NCBI RefSeq assembly: GCF_000764305.2 | Contig: NW_025940792.1 | Span: forward strand, 1-64,000 | Length of the DNA stretch: 64,000 bases | Source: Hyalella azteca | Taxonomy: Eukaryota; Arthropoda; Malacostraca; Amphipoda; Hyalellidae | Direction: 5' to 3' | In this document: piece by piece, positions 1 through 10,684 of the stretch | Position numbering within the stretch: position 1 is the stretch's first letter | Layout: every line of letters begins with the position of its first letter | Notes under the pieces: generated by a model | Databases searched by the model: none | Told to the model about the DNA's origin: nothing | Seen by the model: the letters and a program-made list of their open reading frames with translations, nothing else | Position numbers and translations under genes: made by a program

Positions 1-429
1 GTGAGAGAAATGTGCGCGGGCACGTCGTATTTTGATAGTGTATGTGTTTTGTTGTATTTAAATTTGATTGTTGTGTGTTTGTTAATAGTATTTAATGTAT
101 TGTATGTATTTTTTTCACAGTATGTAGTGGTTTTATGTTGTATATTAAGAAAGATTGGGGGTGAGTTCGGTTATCTGGTTTATTTTTCCCCTTTTTTATA
201 ATGGAGTGCCGGGTGAAATATAGTGGTGGTGACTCAATGGTCATTTACGGTAGTTGTTGATATGCTCTTATGATGTGATAACGAGAATTTTTGTTTACAC
301 TTCTCCTGGGTTGAGGTTACGTCAGAAATAATTTGCCGGTAATAGCTACTGATTTTTCTCTAGAATTTAAGGTACTTGGTTAATTATTATTTCTTATTTG
401 AATGGCCTCATCTCCGTTATGTCATGCAG
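1..429 (+). other. Probable intron of the 5' gene
   Basis: AT-rich sequence with a pyrimidine-rich run before the acceptor at 428-429. The first bases (GTGAGA) happen to fit a 5' splice site, but nothing upstream is visible to confirm it. No convincing exon was seen. Confidence 0.4.
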
Positions 430-503
430 GTATTGACCGACTGGAGAAGTTGTGTGCCGCTAAGTTCCATCTCATCGTTCCACCGAAGTTCAAAATGCCT
501 AAG
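430..503 (+). CDS. Exon (third from last) of the unrecognised 5' gene
   Basis: The acceptor TCATGCAG precedes it and donor GTAAGA follows. Two bases complete a codon begun in the previous exon, then 24 codons read IDRLEKLC through KFKMPK. It ends in phase 0. Confidence 0.65.
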
Positions 504-3346
504 GTAAGAATAATATGCTAATTGATTAAATTTTTTTGTTATTTACGGTAGGTAGTACGGCTCCATTACTAACAACAGTAAACTTTTTCTCATTTGATTT
601 AATTGAAATAACGAATCTTGTGTTCAAATTCTGCTCGCCTTGCCTTAAAAATTTAGGTTCTGCTGTGAACAGACCCCAACCGATATTAATTTTGAAATGC
701 GTCCCTTAAAACTATATGTGTGAATAATAAGTTTAAATTTATCATCCGATTATTATATTTTGACAGCTATGCTTGTTTTAAGGATTATATATTATTGGAA
801 TTTTTGTCGAATTTTTTTATCGTTTTAGACCTAAAAAGACAAGACATCTGAAAATTAAACGCAATTTGCCTATACTATGCATTACTAATTTGATGACATT
901 AAAACCTGCTTTTGAACCAGTATCTGGAAAGAACATTTTGTATTTAATGATTTATACGATACCAAAAATTTGAGCATTTTTTAAATAAGTTTTTCACAAA
1001 ATATGTCAATCGGATGTAAGATTTTACAGTTGATCGGTTTATTAAAATTGCCTCAAATTTAAAATTCCAGCTTTTGTGGTGTGTCCAATAGAAATATTAT
1101 ATGCTTGATGAGAGGCAATTTGTTTTTCCTGATCCCAACTGACCTTCAGTTGCATAACGCAGTTACTTTGATTCCCTCGTGTTTACCACTGCATTAGCAA
1201 TAAATTGCTTTCCATATTTAAATGTTGTGATCCTCCTTGTTATCAATTAAGTCGCGATTGTCATGTTACGCTACACTTGCTGCCGGTCCTAGTGACGTAG
1301 CTTCATTCATGTCCTCACTGCTGCCCTAGTGACGTGCTTCATTCATGTCCTCACTGCTGCCCTAGTGACGTGCTTCATCCATGTCCTCACTGCTGCCCTA
1401 GTGACGTAACTTCATCCATGTCCTCACTGCTGGCCTAGTGAAGTAGCTTCATTCATGTCCTCTCTGCTGCCCTAGTGACGTAGCTTCATTCATGTCCTCA
1501 CAGCTGGCCTAGTGACGTAGCTTCATTCATGTCCTCTGCTGCTCTAGTGACGTAGCTTCATCCATGTCCTCACTGCTGGCCTAGTGACATAGCTTCATTC
1601 ATGTCCTCACTGCTGGCCTAGTGACGTAGCTTCATCCATGTCCTCGCTGCTGCCCTAGTGACGTGCTTCATTCATGCCCTTACTGCTAGCCTAGTGACGT
1701 AGCTTCATTCATGTCCTCACTGCTGCCCTAGTGACGTAGCTTCATTCATGTCCTCACTGCTGCCCTAGTGACGTGCTTCATTCATGTCCTTACTGCTGGC
1801 CTAGTGACGTGCTTCATTCATGTCCTCCCTGCTGCCCTAGTGACGTAGCTTCATTCATGTCCTCACTGCTGGCCTAGTGACGTAGCTTCATCCATGTCCT
1901 CGCTGCTGCCCTAGTGACGTGCTTCATTCATGCCCTTACTGCTAGCCTAGTGACGTAGCTTCATTCATGTCCTCACTGCTGCCCTAGTGACGTAGCTTCA
2001 TTCATGTCCTCACTGCTGCCCTAGTGACGTGCTTCATTCATGTCCTCACTGCTGTCCTAGTGACGTGCTTCATTCATGTCCTCCCTGCTGCCCTAGTGAC
2101 GTAGCTTCATTCATGTCCTCACTGCTGGCCTCTGTTTCAGGTGGTTGGAGCGGCAGCTTCCAAGATCGTTAAAAGGTGAGTGTAAGCTTGGCACTTAAAA
2201 CGCGTTCTACTCATACCGATTGTCCTTATTTCAGTAATTATCCTTTGTTTCTCGCTCAATCGCAGCGCTTGCCTAACCTTCATTCGAAACATTTTGTTAT
2301 ATTTTTTTGTTGCCATTAAACTGAAGACTTGCAGTGTTGATTTTTTTATGGGATGTGTTTCATAGAATTGTTGGCAAATAAGTTTTAACTTGCCAATCAA
2401 TCTTTCGTAAATAGAACGATGTTATTCGAAGGTAAATGAAGTATTGTTAAATTTCGTCTGTGGAAATCAAATTATTTCACGATGCCAAGTCTGTACATTA
2501 CTTGTAGCTTATTGCTAATCTCACGATGTTTATTCTTCCAGAATTTATGCCTTAATAATTATTTCTTACGTGTGCAGAGGAGACTACATCTCCGTGACGG
2601 CGAGGAACAATGCCAGTGAGAGCAGTGAGACCGCCACAACTACCATCACAAGCTCCACTGAGAACGAGTCAACCAACAGCGCTGCTAGTGATGCTTCTGA
2701 GCGTAATAAAAACAGTTTGTCTGAAGCTAGTACACCCGTGTCATCATCTACACCACATGAAGGTTCTGAAGTTCAAGATGAAGCCATTACTCACGAGGAA
2801 AAATCTCCAAACAAAAGTTCCTCTATCACGTTTCCTGTCAATAGATGTTCCGTTGCTGGTATATCTGGCGACAATAGTAATACTGCTGCTACAGAAACCA
2901 CAGGCAGAGATGCCTGTGTCGACCGTCGATGCGACGCCACTGAGACCAGAGGACCTTGCAAGCGGCCGGTGTCGGCCGCACGCTCCTCTGCCAAGAAGAG
3001 TAAAGTTTGTCGACGCAGCCGCCCGCACCTCACAGTGAACCCCACCAAGTCCGCGGACAGCACCAACTTACTTTTTGCTGGACTTGTGTCAGGGGCTCGT
3101 GGAGGCACGGTCGTGTCTATTGACGACCAACTTTCTGGCGACGATTGTGACGAGGACTGTGAGCACGACGATAGTGAAAGAAACGACGTGTCAATGATTA
3201 GTTCAGACTCCGCTTATGAGGCAACAGATGTAATGTTACGGGAGTCTTGTGACGAAGATTTGCTCGACGTAGCTGAGAGTACAAGTTCGAGACAACTTTT
3301 GGCTGATAGAACTTGTAATCAACTTAATGGAGATGAAGGCAGCTGA
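430..3346 (+). CDS. C-terminal part of an unrecognised Ser/Asp-rich, probably nuclear protein (three exons, 5' incomplete)
   Basis: Three exons join in frame: 430-503, 2141-2175 and 2578-3346, ending at TGA. The first encodes a basic stretch starting IDRLEKLCAAKFHLIVPPKF, the second VVGAAASKIVK, and a codon split 2+1 (AG|A) leads into the long last exon. That exon gives about 255 residues rich in Ser, Thr, Glu and Asp. It holds a bipartite basic cluster (CKRP, ten residues, then KKSK) that looks like a nuclear localisation signal, and a later acidic run (DDCDEDCEHDD). Donors are GTAAGA and GTGAGT; acceptors are TCATGCAG, CTGTTTCAG and TGTGCAG. Upstream exons lie outside the window or were not seen. 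I do not recognise the family, and nuclear location is inferred only from composition. Confidence 0.7.
1269..2131. repeat. 37-bp minisatellite, about 23 copies, in an intron
   Basis: The unit is about 37 bp around CTAGTGACGTAGCTTCATTC, with a 35-bp variant in which GTAGCTTC is shortened to GTGCTTC. Each unit carries TGACGT. A block near 1610-1790 reappears nearly identical about 254 bp later (near 1864-2045), so the array has a higher-order duplication. It ends about ten bases before the exon at 2141. Confidence 0.95.
2141..2175 (+). CDS. 35-base micro-exon of the 5' gene
   Basis: It encodes VVGAAASKIVK plus two bases of a split Arg codon. The acceptor CTGTTTCAG is separated from a long minisatellite by only about ten bases, and the donor is GTGAGT. 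The reading frame is continuous with both neighbouring exons, which is the main support for so short an exon. Confidence 0.6.
2578..3346 (+). CDS. Last coding exon of the 5' gene, Ser/Thr/Asp-rich
   Basis: The open frame begins GDYISVTARNN after the acceptor TGTGCAG and ends QLNGDEGS-stop. It is longer and more GC-rich than its surroundings. The composition is low-complexity and probably disordered: an N-terminal Ser/Thr/Asn region, a central Lys/Arg cluster and a C-terminal acidic region. Confidence 0.75.
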
Positions 3347-5127
3347 GTAACTCAGATATTAGTGATAGGTTTGTGTTTTCCCACTGTTTTCTCATGATAG
3401 TCATTCGTGTAATTTCACTACTTCGGTCAGTTAAGACAGAAGTATAATTGTAACCCATTTTTAGTTCTAGAGGCGTTAGTTCGATCAATAAGCACGAAAT
3501 GTTTTTGTTAGAAATATGGCTGTGCTCGATACTTTCGTCTGTGCGACGTGTCATGATATTCCCTCGAGTGCAGACTACAGTAAGGGTTTGATAAATGAAT
3601 ACGTTGAACTTGCGACGATTACAGTGCTCATTATTTCTCGTGTATAACTTAGGTATTTACTGCACCAGATACTAATGTGATAACTCATCTTTCAACAATG
3701 CCATTGGGAAGATTCAGTTCATGTTATTTCGATACAAATATGCATTATTCATATTTTTATGAAACAAATTTGGAAATAAGTGAAGCTACTTTTTGGTGAT
3801 TTTTAAGCGGCGTATCTGATTGGTTCTTCAAGCTTTCAACCAATTAAATCATAGTACCAAACCCGTTCTAATCCTGTTTCATTACGATCGTGATCATAAC
3901 TGTTGAATTCAAGTATTTCTGATAGTTGAACGTAACATGCACCCCACTGATCTAACACTTGGAAAAGTTTTTAATGACGGTCGTTCATGTTTTCGATGTG
4001 TCTCCTGAATAACTGGACGAAAGTGACGTATCTGCACCTGATTTTATCTTGATCGTAATCTTGTAAGTTATTTCCTAGTTTAACTTAGCAGTTTCTCATG
4101 CATTATATTGAACTAATTTATCCTCATTCGTGCCTCATGTTCATTTTACTGCTCACACCGTAGAAATATTGTTGATTTTTGTGCGAATGTCGACGGAATC
4201 GCTTTTCGTGTCTGTGAAAAATTCTGTTGAACTATGGAAACCTTCATTGCTTCGTTGCTATCAAATTTTTTACCAGAGTATTAACTCCAATGTCCACGAC
4301 AGATTTTGCTTTGCTAAGCCTGATTAAGGAGCTGATTATAATGCCCAAAAAAAATCGATCAACAAATAAAAAAACACCTTCCTCATTCTCCCAGAGTTCC
4401 GATATCATTCAAAGCCATATTTTGGAGGGAATCTTATGCGTTTTCTAGACCATTTGCCTCTTTATTGTAGGTCTTGTTTTAATTTTCATGCACATTATCT
4501 ACATGAACAGCAAAATGTCTACATAAAATCTATTTGTTTTGCGGTTGCCATACATGTTAGTTAAGTTTTGTGCATGGTATCATATGCTGTCTCCTTGGGC
4601 ATAATTTATTTATGTAGTGACGCTGGAACCGTTGCAGAGAAAGTTGTAACGTTCATAGTTTCTCACGTCCGATGTATGCATGAAGAAAACTCGTAGTTAC
4701 CACGTATTATAATATTTCTCTTGTCTGAAACTGCATGAAAGAGACATCACTTTGTAAATACGAAGGCGTGCCCCAACCCGTCAACGTGAAGAGATTTCTC
4801 CTGTCGGTCCTAGTTAAGTCCTTGTATATTCTGTGATTATGCTTGCTCTGCTAGAGTTTCCTTCCAACAGCAAATCCTTACATTTGTATCAATGAGTCTT
4901 ATTTTTCCTTTCTTTAAACAAGCTAAATACATGGCCTCGGAATGCTAATGTTGTAGCTGCAGGCCACAGTATTGGCTCTCTATCAACGAAATGAACGGTC
5001 GCGGCAGTCTATTCTTAATTAAGCAACGCTACCTACTGAACTTGGCTTCTGAGTTCTTGTTAAACAACAAGGATTGTCTCGTCTTGAGCTATGAATTTTT
5101 ATTTCACTGATAGTGCTCTTAACAACA
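3347..5127. other. 3' flank / probable 3' UTR of the 5' gene
   Basis: AT-rich with no recognisable coding region. The first clear AATAAA on the plus strand is at 4365-4370, about 1 kb after the stop codon, and could be the poly(A) signal. Confidence 0.3.
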
Positions 5128-5285
5128 ATGATAATGATAGCAGTATGAGCGTTGATCGGGCCATGTTGGCTTGTCGCCGATTCTGACCAGAACTATCGCA
5201 TAGAACTGGGGCTCGAACCCGCACTTCTCTGCTCCAAATACTGGTTCTCTGAACTGCAAGCACAGGGCCGCGCTGCCCCCTGAAA
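5128..5285 (-). mobile_element. tRNA-derived SINE copy
   Basis: Read on the minus strand it has an A-box-like head (GGCAGCGCGGCCCTG), then a B box GGGTTCGAGCCCC (5208-5222 on plus), then TCTGGTCAGAATCGGCGACA. The same TCTGGTCAGAATCGG and GGCGACAGGCC blocks occur in the element near 6780-7034. It is not a tRNA gene, because no cloverleaf or anticodon arm is evident. Confidence 0.65.
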
Positions 5286-5552
5286 CAACTCTTAAATTTT
5301 TCTAGGGACAGTAACTGCATGAACGGGCTTCTTTCTTAAAGGTCTTCTGATTATTTCTTGCCGGCTGCAAAGCGTTAATAAGAGTGAATTTTATATGAAG
5401 GATGAATAATTGGGTGAAATGTTTGAATCCGTTGTATTTTTTTCATTTAATGTCAGCAGTTTATCGAAGAAGAATGTGAAAAACGTAAACATGGAATTTG
5501 TTGTTGGGCATAATTCCGACTATTTCTGCGAATGTAGTTTATCACTTGTCAG

Positions 5553-5821
5553 GATTTTATTCGTTCTTACATTCTCCAAATTGTTGATTATTTTTATTTT
5601 ATATACCCTTAGGCCTTACTGTTTCAGAAGAAACGTAGAAGAAACATTAGAGAGCTTTACTCTAAAAGTCCGTAGTCATCTCCTCCCTCATGATTTTATT
5701 CGTTCTTACATTCTCCAAATTGTTGATTATTTTTATTTTATATACCCTTAATGTTTCAGAAGAAACGTAGAAGAAACATTAGAGAGCTTTACTCTAAAAG
5801 TCCGTAGTCATCTCCTCCTTC
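5553..5821. repeat. Tandem duplication (about 139 bp) of the 3' end of gene A
   Basis: 5553-5691 and 5692-5821 are near-identical; the second copy lacks about 8 bp. The second copy contains the last codons, stop codon and proximal 3' UTR of gene A. The first copy lies downstream and repeats them. Each copy carries AATAAA on the minus strand. Confidence 0.9.
5695..5737 (-). terminator. Poly(A) signals of gene A
   Basis: On the minus strand AATAAA occurs at 5737-5732 and 5700-5695, about 50 and 90 bases after the stop codon of gene A. Both are repeated in the downstream duplicate. Confidence 0.55.
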
Positions 5822-6052
5822 CCATTCATCAGCGATGACGATCGCTGCGGCTCGAGCTTCGTCGTCAGGAAGAAAGTCCAAAGTTCCCTCGGCGCCTGAG
5901 AAATCAAATTTTCCGGCTGCCACATCAGCGCTGAGTTCATTTTTGAGGCACGCCCAGTCGCGAGCGTAGCGCTCGCAGTCTAGGAAGGTTCGCGTGCGGA
6001 GGACATCAGCTGGCACAGGGGCGTTTATGCGGTCGCTTACTGGCATACATTC
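5789..6052 (-). CDS. Gene A last coding exon
   Basis: 87 codons plus TAA, from ECMPVSDRINAP through CERYARDWACLKNEL to DDYGLLE. The acceptor is GTTCTGCAG. The motif C-X8-C is followed by an acidic tail, and the last codons lie in the tandem duplication. Confidence 0.9.
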   Translation of the reverse strand, partial: ECMPVSDRINAPVPADVLRTRTFLDCERYARDWACLKNELSADVAAGKFDFSGAEGTLDFLPDDEARAAAIVIADEWEGGDDYGLLE

Positions 6053-6722
6053 CTGCAGAACGCAGAACATGATGGTTGTTAGCTTCATTGAAAACGCGGC
6101 ATCTAACTAGTTATAGTTGCTTGTATAAGTGAAGAATTATTACTATTCATTGCTAAATTCCGTTATAAATAGTAATCCAATTCGAAGACAGATTAGTAAA
6201 GTTTGATGAAGGCTGTTCATTGGTTTTACTTGTTGCTACAGTGAAAAAGTTGAAGACCTTGCCTCCTCTTAATATATTCATTTTTTATGAGATGAAATCT
6301 ACTAAGCTGATATCTCATGTATGGTCACTCTTATTTATCGTTCTCTATAAACCGTGGGTACGAACTGTGATGTACGGGTATTTGTTCTGCAAACCTTCTG
6401 AAAAAAAATTAATGAGTTATTGCATTGTACGTGAATATCAACATATCACTTACGGCCATCTTGAAGCACTGGTTGACGCCGAGGAGGAGGTCATTGAGGA
6501 GAACGGGTGGCAGGTCTAGCGCTTCGTATTGCTGCGCCACAACGTCGGCCGCGATTTTGTTGTCAGCGTCCGTCTGCAAAGATGGGCATTGAACTCCATC
6601 ATGACAAGATGCCAGATCCAAATTGAATTTTGAATTTTATATAATAAAATTTTTAGAGGAACCTTTAGATGATTACCAATCCAATTACTAAAATTTCACT
6701 AGCCGGTAACCAATTCTTTACT

Positions 6723-6776
<54 letters not shown>

Positions 6777-8333
6777 GCGGTTTCGGCGTTTATTAGGCCG
6801 TAGGCCTGTCGCCGATTCTTAACATCGCAGAACATTCACAGCATTTTGCGGTCTCAAACTCGCAACCCACTGCTTCAATTCTGTTTTTGCTTAACCGCCC
6901 GGCCTCCTTTCCGATTCTGACCAGAAACTGGCGCACAGAGCCGGGATCGAACCCGCGCCAATCTCTGAACTTTAACCACCGGGCCACCCTGCCCGGTTTA
7001 ACCACCGGGCCACCCTGCCCGGTCCGGGCCACCCAATTTATTTGTTTAGTTATTGTTTCTATAGAAAATTACAGATTTAATTTCAAGCAATTTTTAGCTT
7101 TTTTAGGCTATTTTACGAATAGAGACAACTTACCACTCCTATGTGCTGCACGATACAGCGGAACCTCTTTACTTGAGAGGACATTTTAGCTTTGATGTTT
7201 TGTATCCTCTCGTCATTCTGAAAGGTTTAATAGAAATTATTACCAGGATAAAATATATATACACTAATGACATTTTAATTTCAAGGCTTTCATAAAAACT
7301 GGACAATGCGTCCAGCAATAGTTATATACATTCTTAAAATAATGTACATAATAGGCAAAATTATATATAATAATTGAAAAATTACATGTAATACGAATCA
7401 TTTATTATACGAGTCTCTAATATCTAAACAGTATTAAATGCAATGAGGCAATTAGATTATTATAAACAACAAATGGATTTTGCCTAAAAATGAAGACTTC
7501 TTACTAAACATGTCTCGATAGAAACTAATAAAATCTTGTCACTAAAATCAAATGTAACAACACCAATAACAAATGACACTGACTAGAAACCTGATAGAAC
7601 TAATATCAAAATGTCATTCAAAGAAAAAAATTACATCATAACTTAATTCAAATTAATACTGGGCCAGAATAAAGTCATGGAACTTTGTTTTTAGGGTAAC
7701 TTGAGCAAACTATTTTGCAATCGTCCGGCAACGCGTTAAAATAATCACACAAATTGATATACATCGCGTTTGATTTTATTATGTAAATAATTTATTAAAG
7801 GTCAGCGAAAATACGGAGGATTGGGAGGCTTGAAAATGGATCTTACCAGACGGAAGTAGCGGCCTGGCGAGAATTCACTCTGTGGGGAGAAAAAATTGAA
7901 TGTGAGTGCACGAATCTAATGTGAGCATATGATTTGAATCTGAACACGCGAATCGGATGCGAATGTACATTCGGGTGTGAATGCACAAATCGAATGTGAA
8001 TGCAGGAATCAAACATGAAAACATAAATTGAATGTGAACGCATGATTCGATCACGAATGCATGAATTGAATGTGAACGCACGAACCGAATGAAATGCATG
8101 AATCGAATGTGAACGCACGAATTGGATGCGAACGCACGAATTGAATGCGAACGCACGAATTGGATGTGAACGCACGAATTGGATGAGAACGCACGAATCA
8201 AATGCGAACGTATAAATAACGATAATGCAATGCACCGCTTGTGCGCCGATGAAAAAAAATATAACTCAGTACTCACTGCAGTGAGTGACAGAGAGCGCAT
8301 TTTCTCGTCGACGAAAACTTGAGGTCACGGACG

Positions 8334-8364
<31 letters not shown>

Positions 8365-10654
8365 AGACGGACATGGCGAGCACAATAGTGCATTTTTTCC
8401 ATAAATGAGAAAATGCGCTAATAATCCGTCATATTTATGCAAATAAGCCATTTTTAAATTTGCCTATGTCCAAAAAACTTGCGGGCTATTTCTTGGCCTT
8501 AAATCAGCTTGAATTTGATTACGCTCAAAGCTAAATTAATGTAGAGGCAGTTCTTCCAAATTCGAGTTGTAACTAAGCAATTAACAAAATAACTATAATT
8601 AAAACACCAGCATTTGCCTCAGATGCTATTCGCGTCCATTCTTCCTGTCATCAATATTTGAACAGCCAACAGCCCATTTCGATTAAATACTGTCTCGGTT
8701 AACCATAGTTTTCAGCTGCCGTAGTTTTAAATTGAAGTAATAATGTGTTGTGTTTATAAGGTAGAAACTCGAAGCATTAAACAAACTGTTGATTTTATAT
8801 TCATTTTATACTGTTCCCACTATCATTCAGTTGGAGTTTATTCACGTCCGTGTATATCCAGTAGTTACTAATAAAAGACTATATACTGTAACTCATTACA
8901 AATAGGATCATTATAGTTATTCCATTAGGTGCAGTCCCTAAATTTATTCCCATGCGATCGAATCCAATAGCCTCCTCGAATAATTTAGGGCTCAGTGCTA
9001 ATTGCAACTAATGGCGTTCATTTTGCTATTTTAATAAAAAAAATAACTTTGCGGCTGCCGTCCTAAACATTGGATAGTGGATAATCATGAAAGTACTCTG
9101 ATTCAAATAATAATTATTTTTAACAGACTTAAAACCTAGAACATGCTTCACCTAACTCTCCAAGATCTGACCCCAATGCCCGAATTAAAAACTATTAGTA
9201 TATATAGTAAAGAATCTGCAATATGCTTCAAATACTGTCCACTGATCCCAATGCCCCAATAAAAACTATGAGTATATTTCGTTAAAAGTCTGCAATATTC
9301 CTGACCCGACCCACCAAGATTTTATTCCAGTTGGCGGTTTCGACCGACGCCACAGGCTGCTCGTCGTGCGAGGCGCTGTCACAAGCAACGATGGCTCGCT
9401 GCAGTGCATCCTGCGCCGCCTTCATGCCGTCCGTCGTGAGGCATGCTTCGAAACGCTGCAAAATGCTCAGAATTTATTCATTATTATCATTAACTGTCAT
9501 TATTTGTACATCTGAATTACCTTCTCAGCGGTCGTGTGCTGGTATATCTTCAAATTGAAAAAATGAGGAAATGTGGCTTCATTTCGATGAAAGTGCGATG
9601 CTAGAAGCATCACCAATTCTGTGGCATATAAAAAAATATTCTTGGTGTGTGAACTGGTGGAGCTCTTGTGCTATGTCATTCAAAGGGCGTAGAGTGTTTG
9701 TAAAGTGTGTAGCATATATATGTTCGTTATTTGAAATTGACTATCGAATTTGCAATTAAGTCTTCAATTAAATATCGAAATTGATTTGTAAAGAAATTAT
9801 TCTTGTATGTCCGACATTAAGATGTACTAAAATTTCTCACAACCTCTAAGAAAATTATATACATCGTAAAGTCTACCTGCCAACTGAACTTACCAATCAA
9901 AAAAAGAAGCTTATAAATTTAATTATTAGCTCGAACAAAACAAATGTGATTTGCAAACGAACATAAATCAAGAAATTTTCTTAATAATCTTCTCCTTTTT
10001 GATTGCAATTAAGAATATAACATATGGAGCTCATGCCAGATTACCCTAGGATGCAAGAACCTACCTTTAGCGCTGCTCGCTTGTTCCAAAAAGCGCTCAA
10101 GTCGTATTCGTAGGTTGAGGCAACCGACAGGACGGCAACCACAACAACTGCTTGCAGAAACTTCATGATCTCGCGTAGAATTTCCTGATTGAAAAAAATA
10201 ATACCTCACATCGTCAAATAAATTCCTTAGTAAATATATACGAAACGAGATTTCTTTTGTAATAGTTCCGCATTTTTATTATAAAATTCGAAGAGGAAAT
10301 TAATTTATGCTACATGCTTTTGAACGCTAGGATTTTAGTGTAAATTCGTTTCGGGTTTGGTAATTTTCAGCATTTCAGATCGATGTATTTCAGCAAATGA
10401 TAAAATAAACTAAGCGGTTGTTAAATAATATTCCCTGCTATGCTGTTGGAGTTTGAGTGACATTAACTTGCAAGAAAATTCTCAAACCAAGACTAAAATT
10501 TATCCTTCAAATTTTTACGAAAATAAATGCTATTTAAATACATTTAGCTATTTTATCATAAGATTTAGCTACTTTATCATTATCATATCAATTAAATTGC
10601 GAGCTGATATGAGCGTTTTACCTTGCTGACTGGAGAGTTTGGGAGCGTGTGACT
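5789..10654 (-). CDS. Gene A: secreted seven-cysteine protein, OBP-like, 236 residues
   Basis: Five coding exons on the minus strand (10166-10065, 9455-9315, 7217-7134, 6573-6454, 6052-5789), all phase 0 with GT-AG introns, plus a noncoding first exon near 10654-10622. The protein starts with a signal peptide (MKFLQAVVVVAVLSVASTYE). Seven cysteines follow, at residues 39, 59, 102, 145, 151, 175 and 184. The stretch FRCIVQHIGVTDADNKI, then a helical segment to VNQC (C-X42-C), then DC-X8-AC, resembles the C3-C4 and C5-X8-C6 pattern of insect odorant-binding proteins. However, the C2 of the C2-X3-C3 pair is absent and an extra Cys follows C4 after five residues. The C-terminus is acidic. It is paralogous to gene B. 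A soluble carrier in haemolymph or sensory lymph is only a hypothesis; any other helical secreted family remains possible. Confidence 0.85.
6454..6573 (-). CDS. Gene A coding exon 4
   Basis: 40 codons from TDADNKIAADVV to GVNQCFKMA. The acceptor is TTTGCAG and the donor GTAAGT. The end GVNQCFKMA matches GINQCKDFA of gene B. Confidence 0.9.
6722..7034 (-). mobile_element. Dimeric tRNA-derived SINE with (ATT)n tail, in gene A intron 4
   Basis: On the minus strand the head (CCGGGCAGGGTGGCCCGG... ending GGTTAAA) is present as a 26-bp tandem repeat (plus 6971-6996, 6997-7022 and a partial). A B box GGGTTCGATCCC (6943-6956 on plus) and TCTGGTCAGAATCGG follow. A second tRNA-like monomer (GGCCGGGCGGTTAAGC) also ends AGAATCGG, followed by GCGACAGGCC. 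The 3' end runs into a TTA/TAA trinucleotide tract at 6722-6776. Confidence 0.7.
7134..7217 (-). CDS. Gene A coding exon 3
   Basis: 28 codons from NDERIQNIKAKM to CIVQHIGV. The acceptor is TTTCAG and the donor GTAAGT. It aligns with RVHELSIKTRARF to CVLRELGY of gene B, with the Cys eight residues from the exon end in both. Too short to stand out as an open frame, it was found by looking for the paralogous exon. Confidence 0.85.
7895..8215. repeat. 19-bp minisatellite in gene A intron 3
   Basis: The unit is close to GAACGCACGAATTGGATGC and is very regular between 8111 and 8215 and degenerate to the left. About 17 units in all. It lies beside the mini-me copy that starts at 8252. Confidence 0.9.
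8252..8421 (-). mobile_element. Mini-me-like element, copy 1 (GTCY core)
   Basis: It begins A-rich then TATAACTCAGT, contains the palindrome ACTCACTGCAGTGAGT and GCGCATTTTCTC, then an (ACGG/ACAG)n core. It then reads ATGGCGAGCACAATAGTGCA and ends GAGAAAATGCGCTAA. The 12-base GCGCATTTTCTC and GAGAAAATGCGC are inverted repeats around the core. Confidence 0.8.
8422..9314. other. Remainder of gene A intron 3
   Basis: AT-rich, with no coding or repeat signal that I can support, apart from a weak local duplication around 9160-9280 (two similar stretches containing ACTATGAGTATAT-like sequence). Confidence 0.4.
9315..9455 (-). CDS. Gene A coding exon 2
   Basis: 47 codons from RFEACLTTDG to NWNKIL. 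The acceptor is TTTTGCAG and the donor GTGGGT. It holds a C-X19-C pair at exon codons 5 and 25, the same codons as in exon 2 of gene B. Confidence 0.85.
10065..10166 (-). CDS. Gene A coding exon 1 (signal peptide)
   Basis: 34 codons from ATG (context GAGATCATGAAG) through the hydrophobic signal to AFWNKRAALK, then donor GTAGGT. The exon begins at 10184 after acceptor CAATCAG, so it has 18 bases of 5' UTR. Confidence 0.85.
10622..10654 (-). promoter_or_regulatory. Noncoding first exon of gene A
   Basis: Downstream of the TATA box on the minus strand, AAGTC sits about 30 bases away as a plausible start. The short exon ends CAAG before the donor GTAAAA. It would join the acceptor at 10185-10186, as the 5' UTR intron of gene B does. 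It is predicted from signals only. Confidence 0.45.
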
Positions 10655-10677
10655 TGCACCGACGATCTGGCATAACG

Positions 10678-10684
10678 TTTTATA
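10678..10684 (-). promoter_or_regulatory. TATA box of gene A
   Basis: TATAAAA on the minus strand, about 30 bases before the inferred start and upstream of a good 5' splice site. Confidence 0.5.

Noticed and set aside
1..201. 66-codon frame at the window start
   Set aside because: It is low-complexity Leu/Val-rich AT sequence, probably in an intron, without start, splice or homology support.
5208..5277. tRNA gene suggested by A- and B-box sequences
   Set aside because: No cloverleaf can be drawn, and the sequence shares its 3' part with other repeats, so it is a SINE and not a tRNA gene.
7843..8300. Two overlapping minus-strand frames of 130-141 codons
   Set aside because: They translate the 19-bp minisatellite, whose stop-free unit keeps frames open; they also lie in an intron of gene A.
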